DNA of 22,039 bases, taken from IMG/VR virus record IMGVR_UViG_3300022837_000111, positions 1 to 22,039 of that record; one strand, written 5' to 3'. The notes below the pieces were generated by a model. It ran no database searches. It had not been told where the DNA came from and saw only the letters and a program-made list of their open reading frames with translations. This DNA comes from a virus. The position numbers were made by a program, and so were the translations under genes. Position 1 is the stretch's first letter. Each line of letters opens with the position of its first letter. Positions 7,250-14,542 of this stretch are shown here, in pieces.

Positions 7250-7549
7250 TTATCCTACGATAATATAATCAAAATCTAGGTCTGTAGATACAACGCTGGT
7301 ATGTGTAATAACCGCACTACCTTTTGCTTTAGTAGAAACATAAGGTGTCTGTGCTGCTGCGTTTTCCGTAAGCGGTGATAATAAAATTACGCTATCAAAA
7401 CCTAGTCTTTCATCGGTAATGGTTGTGGTAGTTGTAGAGGCTGTTAGTGTTACTGTACCCACGTTATTAGTCTTTCCGTTCATTGCGTTATTAACTACTT
7501 CAGATACATTTCTAGGCTCACCACCCTGATACGGTAAAGTTCTGAACAT
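7250..7549 (-). CDS. Small conserved-type structural protein (99 aa)
   Basis: The N-terminus (MFRTLPYQGGEPRNVSEVVN) is followed by a Thr-rich beta-strand region (GTVTLTASTTTTTI, 31-44) and a C-terminal strand-rich half ending in DFDYIIVG. I recognise this as the type of small protein that follows the propeller-like tail gene in many aquatic podophages, but I know no assigned function. Its ATG overlaps the preceding TAA as TAATG, so it should be translated in step with the tail protein and may be a partner of it, for example a tail plug or knob subunit. That role is inferred from coupling alone. Confidence 0.6.
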   Translation of the reverse strand: MFRTLPYQGGEPRNVSEVVNNAMNGKTNNVGTVTLTASTTTTTITDERLGFDSVILLSPLTENAAAQTPYVSTKAKGSAVITHTSVVSTDLDFDYIIVG

Positions 7550-9174
7550 TACCTATTTCCTTGGGGTTTAAAGTCTACATCTACCGCCATAGCTGTTGTC
7601 CAGTTACCAGTAGGTTTTACAGATATTCTATGGTATCTGCCATAACTTCTTAAGTTAGCCCTGCCTTCTGATGTAGTAGTAACATCATCACTAAATATAA
7701 CGACATCATCTAATTCTCTGCGACTAGCAACTGCAACATCTGCACTACCATTATCTATCTGTGGTCGGGCTAATGTTACGACACTGTTGTATCCTGACTC
7801 CACATCTGATGTAATAATCTCTGGTGATATTGGTAAGCCAGTAAAAATTGCAATCTTATCAGTGATGACTCCAGAAAATAAAATCTTGCCACCAACAAAC
7901 AGTCTTGAGTCTAGTGAAGCAACTAATGTGTCTAGTGTTGTGGTTGCTGTGACTGCTGCTGCCATATCGGTAGCTGTTCCTGTTCCAGCACCTGCGCCTG
8001 TTGCAGTAAAGGTTAAACCTACAGTATTTGCTGTTGCACCGATAAGAGTAAAGTCGGTTGTTGCACCGCCAATACCGTCATTAAGCGTGACAATAGTATA
8101 AGATTTACCAGAAACTGTTGCTGTTGCTGCTACATCAGATTCGCTAGTAATGCCTTCTAGTGTTGTTCCTGTGGTTGCAATAGTTCCTACAACATCTGAA
8201 ACAGTGCTTCCTCTTGTCCATTTCTGGAGTTGCCAGTTATAGATAAGTAAACTTCTTGTTCCAGCATTGTTAGCATAGTTCCATACCACTAAATTTTTAA
8301 TAGGGTCAACAGCAACACTCATAGTATTAATACTTGCTAGAAGGACATCATCAAAAAACCACCTATCTACTTTCTCCAAGCCTATAGGAGTGATAGTTTG
8401 TCCGTCTGTTGAATACCATCCATCATCAGAGAGAAAGAAGCTTACAGAGCCATACTGTGCCACTGAATTGCCTTCTAAACAGCCTAGCCCTCTTGATATA
8501 GTATCAAACTGGAAGAATAAAGGTGAGCCTACATAGGAAGCTCGTAATACAGCCCTTTGTAAGAATACTAACCCAAACTCACCGCCTGTAATAGCTTGTA
8601 CGTTTCCGCCATCGGCTATAATTTGATAATCTGATTGAGAAGTAGTACCGCTAGTCCAATCTGTTTCATCGTTAATATCTGACCATTGCACCTTGTTAGT
8701 ATCTGTACCACCTGCAAGATTTCCTGCGAATACAAAATCCCTCACAATAGCAATGTCTTTAGCTATAGGAGCAGCAGCTGCAACATCTGCGAATACAGTT
8801 GACACACCTACTGTCCATGCTTGTATCTTTTCAGAGTTATTAGTTGCTAATACTACCTTACCAAATTGCTCAAATTTCCATATACCAGTTCCACCATATC
8901 CGCCAGCTTTAGATACATCTGCTAAAGCGAGAGTGGTATTGTTTAGATTAAATAACTTGGTTGCTCCGCCAGCAAATACCGCAACATCATCACCATATCT
9001 GGCAACGAATACCGAGTTTAAGTTTTCACTAGCAGCACCAGAATAATTTTCAGCACTAGTGAATGGAGCATATCCAACAGATACTGGATAGACATTTTTA
9101 GCATCAATAATAGAGCCAGCGTTAGATGGTTGGTCAGGCAACCAATCTGTAAATTGTAATCTTTTTGTTGGCAT
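7549..9174 (-). CDS. Propeller-like tail/hub protein with inserted repeat module (541 aa)
   Basis: Residues 1-330 are a run of short beta strands with recurring Trp, Gly and Asp turns, such as FTDWLPDQPSNAG, IWKFEQFGKVVLATN, LFFQFDTISRGLGCLEGNS and FFLSDDGWYSTDGQ. These resemble the beta-propeller tail hub or stabilisation proteins of podophages (P22 gp10 in role). Residues about 346-412 form a Thr/Ala/Gly-rich module with DFTLIGATANTVGLTFTATG (374-393), a short repeat known from many phage virion proteins. The C-terminal part (420-541) returns to hub-like sequence. The ATG at 9174 has AAGAG upstream, supplied by the last codons of the HNH gene. The likely role is closing the portal channel and carrying fibres. 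Confidence 0.75.
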   Translation of the reverse strand: MPTKRLQFTDWLPDQPSNAGSIIDAKNVYPVSVGYAPFTSAENYSGAASENLNSVFVARYGDDVAVFAGGATKLFNLNNTTLALADVSKAGGYGGTGIWKFEQFGKVVLATNNSEKIQAWTVGVSTVFADVAAAAPIAKDIAIVRDFVFAGNLAGGTDTNKVQWSDINDETDWTSGTTSQSDYQIIADGGNVQAITGGEFGLVFLQRAVLRASYVGSPLFFQFDTISRGLGCLEGNSVAQYGSVSFFLSDDGWYSTDGQTITPIGLEKVDRWFFDDVLLASINTMSVAVDPIKNLVVWNYANNAGTRSLLIYNWQLQKWTRGSTVSDVVGTIATTGTTLEGITSESDVAATATVSGKSYTIVTLNDGIGGATTDFTLIGATANTVGLTFTATGAGAGTGTATDMAAAVTATTTLDTLVASLDSRLFVGGKILFSGVITDKIAIFTGLPISPEIITSDVESGYNSVVTLARPQIDNGSADVAVASRRELDDVVIFSDDVTTTSEGRANLRSYGRYHRISVKPTGNWTTAMAVDVDFKPQGNR

Positions 9175-9175
9175 A

Positions 9176-9586
9176 TTATCTCTTTATTGTTAAATAGTTA
9201 ATTGCTGATTGCAATATTGAAATATTATCTTTTGCTTTGCCTAATAAAATATTACAAGCCGAACATAATAATCCACGAACTTTATTTGTATTATGACAAT
9301 GGTCAACAGCTAAACGGTTTCCTGAACCTTTTTCACAATTTTCTACATTTTCGCCACATATTTCACAACAATGATTTTGCATTAATAATAAATCATCATA
9401 GTCTTGCAAGCTAATATTATATTTTTGTGATAAATGAGCTTTTCTTGCTGATATTTTACCTTGATTAGATTGCTGCCATTTTTTAAAACATAATTTGCAC
9501 ATTGACTGAACTCCTTGCTTACTTCTATTTTCTTTATAAAATTCAGTTTTTGGCTTTTCAATATTGCATTTAGAACATATTTTCAT
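9176..9586 (-). CDS. HNH (endonuclease VII-type) free-standing endonuclease, copy 2
   Basis: Starting at ATG 9586, the 136-residue protein has an N-terminal zinc-ribbon-like part (C4/C7 and C30/C33). The recombination endonuclease VII-type HNH core follows: C74xxC77, VDHCHNT (94-100, catalytic DH) and C108xxC111. Enzymes of this group in phage genomes are usually homing or intergenic endonucleases that cut DNA lacking the insertion. A longer TTG-started form (9610) would overlap the collar gene by 22 nt. I prefer ATG 9586, which sits two bases after that gene's TAA. The region is noticeably more AT-rich than its neighbours, a sign of separate origin. Its last codons provide the ribosome binding site of the next gene. 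Confidence 0.9.
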   Translation of the reverse strand: MKICSKCNIEKPKTEFYKENRSKQGVQSMCKLCFKKWQQSNQGKISARKAHLSQKYNISLQDYDDLLLMQNHCCEICGENVENCEKGSGNRLAVDHCHNTNKVRGLLCSACNILLGKAKDNISILQSAINYLTIKR

Positions 9587-9588
9587 TT

Positions 9589-10311
9589 TTATGTTTTTTG
9601 GATATAACAAAGAGCATAGTATGGAGGTAAGTTAGCATTAGTACCACTAACACCAAAGTCGCTATTAGCTACTGTAACTCCTGTTGTTGCAGATGCAGTT
9701 GACTTATTGACTGCTCCACCAAAGGCTGTACCACCATAACCACCACCTGCACTAAAACCTAGTGTCCCAGAGTAGGCTATTCCATGTAGATGACCAGGGT
9801 CCGTTACCGTTGCAGTATGTGAATGAGAGACAACTACAGCAGTTGCACTACCGCCAGTCGCATCTACTGCATAAGTAGAGCCTGCTCCTACAACAAACCT
9901 ATCTCGTAAATCGGGTGTTGAGCTTGTTCCGTTACATAGCAACCATCCAGCAGGGATGGAGGCTGTAGAGCCAGACCATAACATAATCATACCGCTTACA
10001 AAGGTAGTTAATGTAGACCATGTTGGCGTTACCCCACTACCAGCAGATGTTAAGTATTGTCCTGAAGTTCCTGATGCAGCATCTAGTGTTAAATTACCTG
10101 TTACTGCCAGCGTTCCTGAAGATGTTAATGTTCCAGCATTAGTGAAGCTATCAAGACTAGAGCCGTCCTGAAATTTCTTAACTTGCGACATGAGCTCTCT
10201 GCCCATATTATTGAGGGTTGAGGGCGGACATCCTTCATTTATATTGATACCATTTATATCAGTATTTGATGCAGCGGTTGCTGACCATTCACTTACTTTA
10301 GTTCTGCTCAT
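9589..10311 (-). CDS. Tail fibre protein with phage tail collar domain (240 aa)
   Basis: The N-terminus (MSRTKVSEWSATAASNTDIN) is of the type used to attach fibres in aquatic phages. A short helical/linker region follows, and then a collar domain from about residue 105. The collar shows GMIMLWSGSTASIPAGWLLC, then NG and PDLRDRF (138-144), ending in SHSH (165-168) and a Gly-rich tip region with PPYYALCYI near the end. Collar domains occur in distal fibres of T4, lambda and many other phages and are often host-recognition tips. The ATG at 10311 has AGGAT upstream. The gene is followed after two bases by HNH copy 2, so its 3' end may be an insertion target. Confidence 0.88.
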   Translation of the reverse strand: MSRTKVSEWSATAASNTDINGININEGCPPSTLNNMGRELMSQVKKFQDGSSLDSFTNAGTLTSSGTLAVTGNLTLDAASGTSGQYLTSAGSGVTPTWSTLTTFVSGMIMLWSGSTASIPAGWLLCNGTSSTPDLRDRFVVGAGSTYAVDATGGSATAVVVSHSHTATVTDPGHLHGIAYSGTLGFSAGGGYGGTAFGGAVNKSTASATTGVTVANSDFGVSGTNANLPPYYALCYIQKT

Positions 10312-10338
10312 AATTTATCCTGTTGAAGTTTATTAATA

Positions 10339-10692
10339 TTACCCAATACGCAACCAAATGTTAGAGCCTACAGGAACATCCGTCCAATTATTACCTTGAA
10401 TGTGTCCGTCAGCTATTAAATCACCTGTGCCTGAAATTGCACTAGATGCTGAATAAGTTACTGAAGTATTAGCGTGTAAATCAGCAGTACCTGTAATACT
10501 TGCTTCACCTGTCGCTGTAAATCCACCTATTGCTACTAGATTACCAGTACCAGATATAACACCTCTTCCGTAAACAAATTGCCCATATGATGTGGCAGTA
10601 ACAGTAGCGGAGCCAGTTATAGAGGCTACTCCACTAAACGTATTTGCTAATGAACTATAGGTGTCTTCTGAAAATGCTGTTATACCAAACAT
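10339..10692 (-). CDS. Beta-repeat structural protein (117 aa)
   Basis: The protein is built from four degenerate repeats around I-[ST]-G-[ST]-[AG]-x-[LV]-x-A: ASITGSATVTA, GVISGTGNLVA, ASITGTADLHA and AISGTGDLIA. They sit between an N-terminal MFGITAFSEDTYSSL segment and a C-terminal tip containing NNWTDVPVGSNIWLRIG. Similar Thr/Gly/Ala strand repeats are seen in phage fibre shafts and decoration proteins. The Trp-rich C-terminus could be the binding end. The start ATG 10692 has a strong AAGGA site. It lies between the Cys-rich mini-gene and the collar fibre, consistent with a tail-fibre or decoration role. No named family is claimed. Confidence 0.7.
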   Translation of the reverse strand: MFGITAFSEDTYSSLANTFSGVASITGSATVTATSYGQFVYGRGVISGTGNLVAIGGFTATGEASITGTADLHANTSVTYSASSAISGTGDLIADGHIQGNNWTDVPVGSNIWLRIG

Positions 10693-10707
10693 CTATTATC
10701 CTTAAAG

Positions 10708-10758
10708 TTATTTATTACAGGTACAAGGTTTGCATTTACATTCTTTACATTTACACAT
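10708..10758 (-). CDS. Cys/Lys-rich mini-peptide (16 aa; 24 aa if started at 10782)
   Basis: This mini-gene encodes MCKCKECKCKPCTCNK from ATG 10758, with an AGAGGAAGG ribosome binding site about five bases upstream. Six of sixteen residues are cysteine, in the regular order C-x-C-x2-C-x-C-x2-C-x-C, and five are lysine. An in-frame ATG at 10782 overlaps the previous stop (TAATG) and would add eight residues, but the strong site favours 10758. The following gene begins 16 nt downstream with its own site. The spacing suggests metal binding (Zn, Cu or Fe-S) or redox activity, metallothionein-like in composition. I recognise no family. The excellent start signal and periodic cysteines make chance unlikely, but expression is unproven. 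Confidence 0.6.
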   Translation of the reverse strand: MCKCKECKCKPCTCNK

Positions 10759-10781
10759 AATACCTTCCTCTTTGATTGTCA

Positions 10782-11114
10782 TTACAGAGCCTCCACATCT
10801 ACACCACTAAACCATTTCTTTGGCATAGGAATCACTTGGTTCTCTACATCATCAGGAAAGGCTACATATATATGCGTATCCCCTAATCTAGTATTCCAGC
10901 ATCCTGTATGCGTATTACCATTCTCTGTAGCAATCACTTCGTAAGGCATGTTAAGTAATACTGGGAATGAACAAGACTTCTCTGTTAGCGTTACTGTGCC
11001 TACATCTGTTGTCATTACCATAATATCAGGAAGGTCTGTTTCTGCTGATACCTGTGTGTAACTAAAGGCAAAGAGTAGCGTTACTGCTAATAACGTTTTA
11101 GTTAGATACCCCAT
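10782..11114 (-). CDS. Secreted (signal-peptide) protein of unknown function (110 aa)
   Basis: The N-terminus is a clear Sec signal peptide: K6, a hydrophobic core (about 8-18, LLAVTLLFAFS) and a VSA site that predicts cleavage after residue 24. The mature part (about 86 residues) has two cysteines, C48 and C72, in SCSFPVLLNMPYEV and HTGCWN, which could form a disulphide in the periplasm. The rest looks beta-rich, ending in VIPMPKKWFSGV. The gene overlaps the upstream fibre-chaperone gene by 13 nt and its stop overlaps a downstream ATG. A periplasmic protein amid cytoplasmic tail genes suggests a host-modifying accessory, perhaps superinfection exclusion, but that is conjecture. It could also be a minor surface-exposed factor. 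Confidence 0.75.
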   Translation of the reverse strand: MGYLTKTLLAVTLLFAFSYTQVSAETDLPDIMVMTTDVGTVTLTEKSCSFPVLLNMPYEVIATENGNTHTGCWNTRLGDTHIYVAFPDDVENQVIPMPKKWFSGVDVEAL

Positions 11115-11653
11115 GACTGGGTTCCCATAACTTCTATAAGTGCTACAACATCCACACTTGCTGTAATTGCAGTTTCTAATCTCTCTGATTCTGCTACTAC
11201 TACTGCTCTTTGTAATACAACATCTGCAGGAATAGCTACTTCTCTTTCTACCTTACGAGTAATATACCAATCTGTCTGGTTTAACAGACTACCTGCTGTA
11301 CTCTTTACTTGTTGTATCATCTGATACTTAAGACCACGTGTTACTTCTTGGACTAGTGGTTGCTTATTCACCATAAATGGTTTTTCTGGGTTAGAGTTAT
11401 CTAGCTCTTGTTCCCATACTGCGTTACCATCTTTATCTACAACTAGGACATCCTCCATTTCTTTAGGATTATCTAGTTCACCATTCCAGTAATATCTATC
11501 ATCATGTCTTACTGGGTCTGCTTCCCATGTAATACCTAGTCTGTCTTTATCTTCTTGTGTTGCTAGTCGTAACCAGTTTCTTGGATACTGTATCTCGTTA
11601 TGTGTAAATCCCCTGTCTACAGGGAGTGTTTCATTATTTAATTTAAAAGCCAT
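11102..11653 (-). CDS. Probable tail fibre assembly chaperone-like protein (183 aa)
   Basis: The first half is a mixed domain with NWLRLATQEDKDRLGITWEADP (26-47), followed by a beta region. The C-terminal half contains LLNQTDWYITRKVEREVAIP (103-122) and a helix-rich end. The pattern of a short domain followed by LLxxTDWxxxR, a Pro and a helix is typical of tail fibre assembly (Tfa-like) proteins and related DUF4376-like phage proteins. Such proteins help trimerise fibres or remain at their tips. It follows the LamG fibre and HNH gene, the expected place for a chaperone of that fibre. ATG 11653 uses a GAGGTAA site made of the last codons of HNH copy 1. The family link is by motif only. Confidence 0.6.
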   Translation of the reverse strand: MAFKLNNETLPVDRGFTHNEIQYPRNWLRLATQEDKDRLGITWEADPVRHDDRYYWNGELDNPKEMEDVLVVDKDGNAVWEQELDNSNPEKPFMVNKQPLVQEVTRGLKYQMIQQVKSTAGSLLNQTDWYITRKVEREVAIPADVVLQRAVVVAESERLETAITASVDVVALIEVMGTQSWGI

Positions 11654-11659
11654 TTCTTG

Positions 11660-12154
11660 TTACCTCGCTAAAGAATGTTGTAAATATTGTATTGCTTTTT
11701 TCATACCTTCTATGTTGTCACCAAAAGAACCTAATCCATTATTACAGTTATTACATAGAACTCCTCGTACTTTTCCTGTTGAATGACAATGGTCTATAGC
11801 CAGTCTTCTTCCGTCAGGCTCTTCAGTTCTACTACAAATGGCACAACCATTATTTTGTTGCATTAACATATCATCATATTGTTTTTGAGTAATTCCATAC
11901 TTCCTTCTAATATGAGCATCATTCTTTTCTAATCCAACATAATTGGGTGGCTTATATTCTGAACACTTTTGATATTTCATTCCTTGCTTAAGATGTTTAG
12001 CATTTCGTAAATGTATTTCATTACAATCTATACACTTCACTTTATATAATATTGCTCCATTCTTTTCACGTCTTTCTGACAAACCTATAACTACCCCAAG
12101 TATGCCATTGTAGCTTCTGTATAACTGTGCTGATGGTCTTTGTTTAGTTTGCAT
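11660..12154 (-). CDS. HNH (endonuclease VII-type) free-standing endonuclease, copy 1
   Basis: The 164-residue protein has an N-terminal DNA-binding-like zinc domain (GVVIGLSERREKNG, then C41xxC44 and C64) of the kind found ahead of phage HNH nucleases. An endonuclease VII-type core follows: YGITQKQYDD (86-95), C104xxC107, IDHCHST (120-126, catalytic DH) and C134xxC137. It probably acts as a homing endonuclease. The start ATG overlaps the fibre-gene stop as TGATG. The C-terminus ends in SLAR, the same four residues that end the upstream fibre protein, but in different codons. The core resembles the second HNH protein of this window, while the N-terminal domains differ, so they are related but not recent copies. 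Confidence 0.92.
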   Translation of the reverse strand: MQTKQRPSAQLYRSYNGILGVVIGLSERREKNGAILYKVKCIDCNEIHLRNAKHLKQGMKYQKCSEYKPPNYVGLEKNDAHIRRKYGITQKQYDDMLMQQNNGCAICSRTEEPDGRRLAIDHCHSTGKVRGVLCNNCNNGLGSFGDNIEGMKKAIQYLQHSLAR

Positions 12155-14541
12155 CAGCGAGCCAAGCTATTCTTGAATGGATTGCTTGCAAATGCCATGT
12201 AAATCCAAGTTGTACCTGATGAGTTATGTACTGCTGTACTTCTCATTTTAAAACCATTAGAAAGAAAATCAGCAACAGTATAAGTTGAACTTTCTGCATT
12301 AGAAGAATCAGAAAGAACGTAGGGTTCAACAACATTATATCCATCTCGTTTACTATCTATCATTACCCAAGAAGAAACTCCTGTTCCTTTTATTAGAATA
12401 AAAGCTGGTCTAAATCCTGTGTATATAAATGGACCATCAGCAGAGCCATTACCTGTATAGCTACCAATCTTACTATAACCTTCTACATCTGCAAAACAGT
12501 AGGCAACTATTCCATCTCCGCTTCCATTAACATCATTGTTACCAGAAATATTTAAAACAGTGCTGGAGGGCGGGGTATCCCCACTATCCCCTTTAGCACT
12601 TGTAGTGTTTAAAAATAAATAATCTAAACTTCCATCTACTGCTGTTGTTTGAACTATCCAGTTATTACCAGCATCTGTTCTCTGTTTAACTATATATAAC
12701 TTTGGTACAACTCCTAATCCGTGACCTACACTTCCTGCCACTCCTGTTCCAGTATAAGTCACCACACTAAACCCTGCTGTAGTATTAGCACTTACTGTAG
12801 ATGTTATAGAGCCATCTGTGTTAGATACTCCTGTACCCCCTGCTTTCCAGTTCCATGCTGCAAAAGTAGTTCCGCTATAATTAGCATCTCCTGTACCAGA
12901 GCCATCATCAGCACCTAATGTAAAACCAGTTGAAGTAAAACCTGTTAATTTTATAGTTGAAGAGGCTTCTGCACTAGTTAAATTAGAAAATAACTGTTTG
13001 TTTCCCCCTCTAACTGAATCATTTAAAATATGTGTTCCAGTAGTACTTCTACTTTTTAACCATACAAAATCTGGACCAAATTTAATAGCTTCTCCAGTTT
13101 CTACACCACCTGAATCAGTAATAGTATTATTAATACTTCTAGCTGCACCACTTCCTGTATATAATGCTGTTACAAAATGCTCACTACCATTTACAATATT
13201 ACTATCAGGTAGGTTAAATGTGTTTAGTTTTTTAAATCCTGATGGTGGTGTATAAGCAAAAGGTCTTTGACCAAAGTTAATATAAAAACCATCACCACTA
13301 TTATACATAGAACAGGCTGCTACATACTCTCCAGTAATACCTGTTGCAGCAGTACCTTGACTTACATTATTATTATAAAACACCAATGTTCCTGCATCTA
13401 AATCTAGTGCAACTCCAATAATATCATTTGCTACAACTCTATCACCATAAGCAGAAACTGAACCTTCCACTTGTTTTCTTCCATCTTGGAGGTATGCTAT
13501 AGACCCTGAACTTCCTATTCCACCTGTATTACTAAAAGAAGGAATAGATATACCTGTACTAGCAGCATCGTTTGCTCCAACAGAATTCCATAATACTTCC
13601 CAGTAAACTTTTCCTGATGAAGCTGCTATTGTGCCAAATAAAGTTCTACCTGCATTAGTGCTTTTAGACACTAATAAATTAGCTTGAGTAATACTTAAAT
13701 CAGAGCTAACATTCAGGGGATTTAATGTAGCAAAGTTACTAGTATCCTCATCTGTTAGTGTAGGTACATCTGACATGATGTCATAAGTAGTTAGAGTAGA
13801 ATCACTGGTGCTAAAATTATTCTCTGTCCAGTCATTACCATTACCAGAGTTATCTGTTCCTCTACCTTTTAAATAGAATCCATTAGTACCATAGGTACCT
13901 GCATATTCTATAGGTTGCCATGAACCTGTAGTTGCGTTAGTTTCACCAAAGTCTGCTGGTGTTAATGCTTGTCCATCTACAAAGTTTACTTCTGATAAAT
14001 AACCATCATAGTAAGTTGCTGTTTTTCTTCTTCCTATACTGTGTATAGCACTAGCATTAATGTCATATTGCCCATCAAGAGCAGGAAAACCTGAGTAACT
14101 AGGACGAGCTACAAGAATCTGTTGCTCACCATTAATATACAATTTGACTCTATTTGTTGATGTAGACTCAGTCGTATCAAAAACAAGAGTTATGTGATAC
14201 CAAGCAGAATAATCTCTGTACAAGGCTGTAGTATTTACTCCCCAACCCGATGAAGCACCGTTATATTCAATTAAAGAAAGAAAACCACCACTTTCTTTCA
14301 TAAACTGTACAAAGTAATTTCCACTTGAGTTAGTTTCTGCTGAAAACAGCACTCCAGTTGTTATATTACCTAACTTAACCCACCCACTCCAAGTCCAAGT
14401 TTTACGGTCTCCAGCACTTCCTGGAGTTCTATTTAAGTAAGCAGAAGCACTTGAACGAAAGCGTAAGCTATTGTCTAGGGTATAGCCACCACTAGTCTGT
14501 CCAGAAGCACCACCTAACTGATTGTTATTTAATATAGCCAT
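12154..14541 (-). CDS. Large LamG/SPRY-like tail fibre (795 aa)
   Basis: Starting at ATG 14541 (MAILNNNQLGG), the protein has a LamG-like jelly-roll domain (about 20-190; RTPGSAGDRKTWTWSGWVKL, WYHITLVFD, VKLYINGEQ). A SPRY-like domain follows at about 305-440 (GKVYWEVLW, GVALDLDAGTLVFYNN). The C-terminal region holds three related modules around FVWLKSR, LYIVKQR and FILIKGT, each leading to a W- or Y-containing strand, and ends in ASNPFKNSLAR. LamG and SPRY folds bind glycans or proteins, so this is a strong candidate receptor-binding protein. A longer TTG start (14565) would overlap the previous gene by 23 nt; ATG 14541 follows that stop by one base. Its 3' end adjoins an HNH gene. Confidence 0.88.
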   Translation of the reverse strand: MAILNNNQLGGASGQTSGGYTLDNSLRFRSSASAYLNRTPGSAGDRKTWTWSGWVKLGNITTGVLFSAETNSSGNYFVQFMKESGGFLSLIEYNGASSGWGVNTTALYRDYSAWYHITLVFDTTESTSTNRVKLYINGEQQILVARPSYSGFPALDGQYDINASAIHSIGRRKTATYYDGYLSEVNFVDGQALTPADFGETNATTGSWQPIEYAGTYGTNGFYLKGRGTDNSGNGNDWTENNFSTSDSTLTTYDIMSDVPTLTDEDTSNFATLNPLNVSSDLSITQANLLVSKSTNAGRTLFGTIAASSGKVYWEVLWNSVGANDAASTGISIPSFSNTGGIGSSGSIAYLQDGRKQVEGSVSAYGDRVVANDIIGVALDLDAGTLVFYNNNVSQGTAATGITGEYVAACSMYNSGDGFYINFGQRPFAYTPPSGFKKLNTFNLPDSNIVNGSEHFVTALYTGSGAARSINNTITDSGGVETGEAIKFGPDFVWLKSRSTTGTHILNDSVRGGNKQLFSNLTSAEASSTIKLTGFTSTGFTLGADDGSGTGDANYSGTTFAAWNWKAGGTGVSNTDGSITSTVSANTTAGFSVVTYTGTGVAGSVGHGLGVVPKLYIVKQRTDAGNNWIVQTTAVDGSLDYLFLNTTSAKGDSGDTPPSSTVLNISGNNDVNGSGDGIVAYCFADVEGYSKIGSYTGNGSADGPFIYTGFRPAFILIKGTGVSSWVMIDSKRDGYNVVEPYVLSDSSNAESSTYTVADFLSNGFKMRSTAVHNSSGTTWIYMAFASNPFKNSLAR

Positions 14542-14542
14542 A

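Noticed and set aside
7787-8101. Plus-strand Val/Pro/Ala-rich frame opposite the tail hub gene
   Set aside because: Antisense shadow of the Thr/Ala/Gly-rich insert; composition explained by the coding strand.
9587-9610. TTG start at 9610 for HNH copy 2
   Set aside because: ATG 9586 two bases after the collar stop begins directly at the zinc-binding CSKC motif, which is the usual N-terminus.
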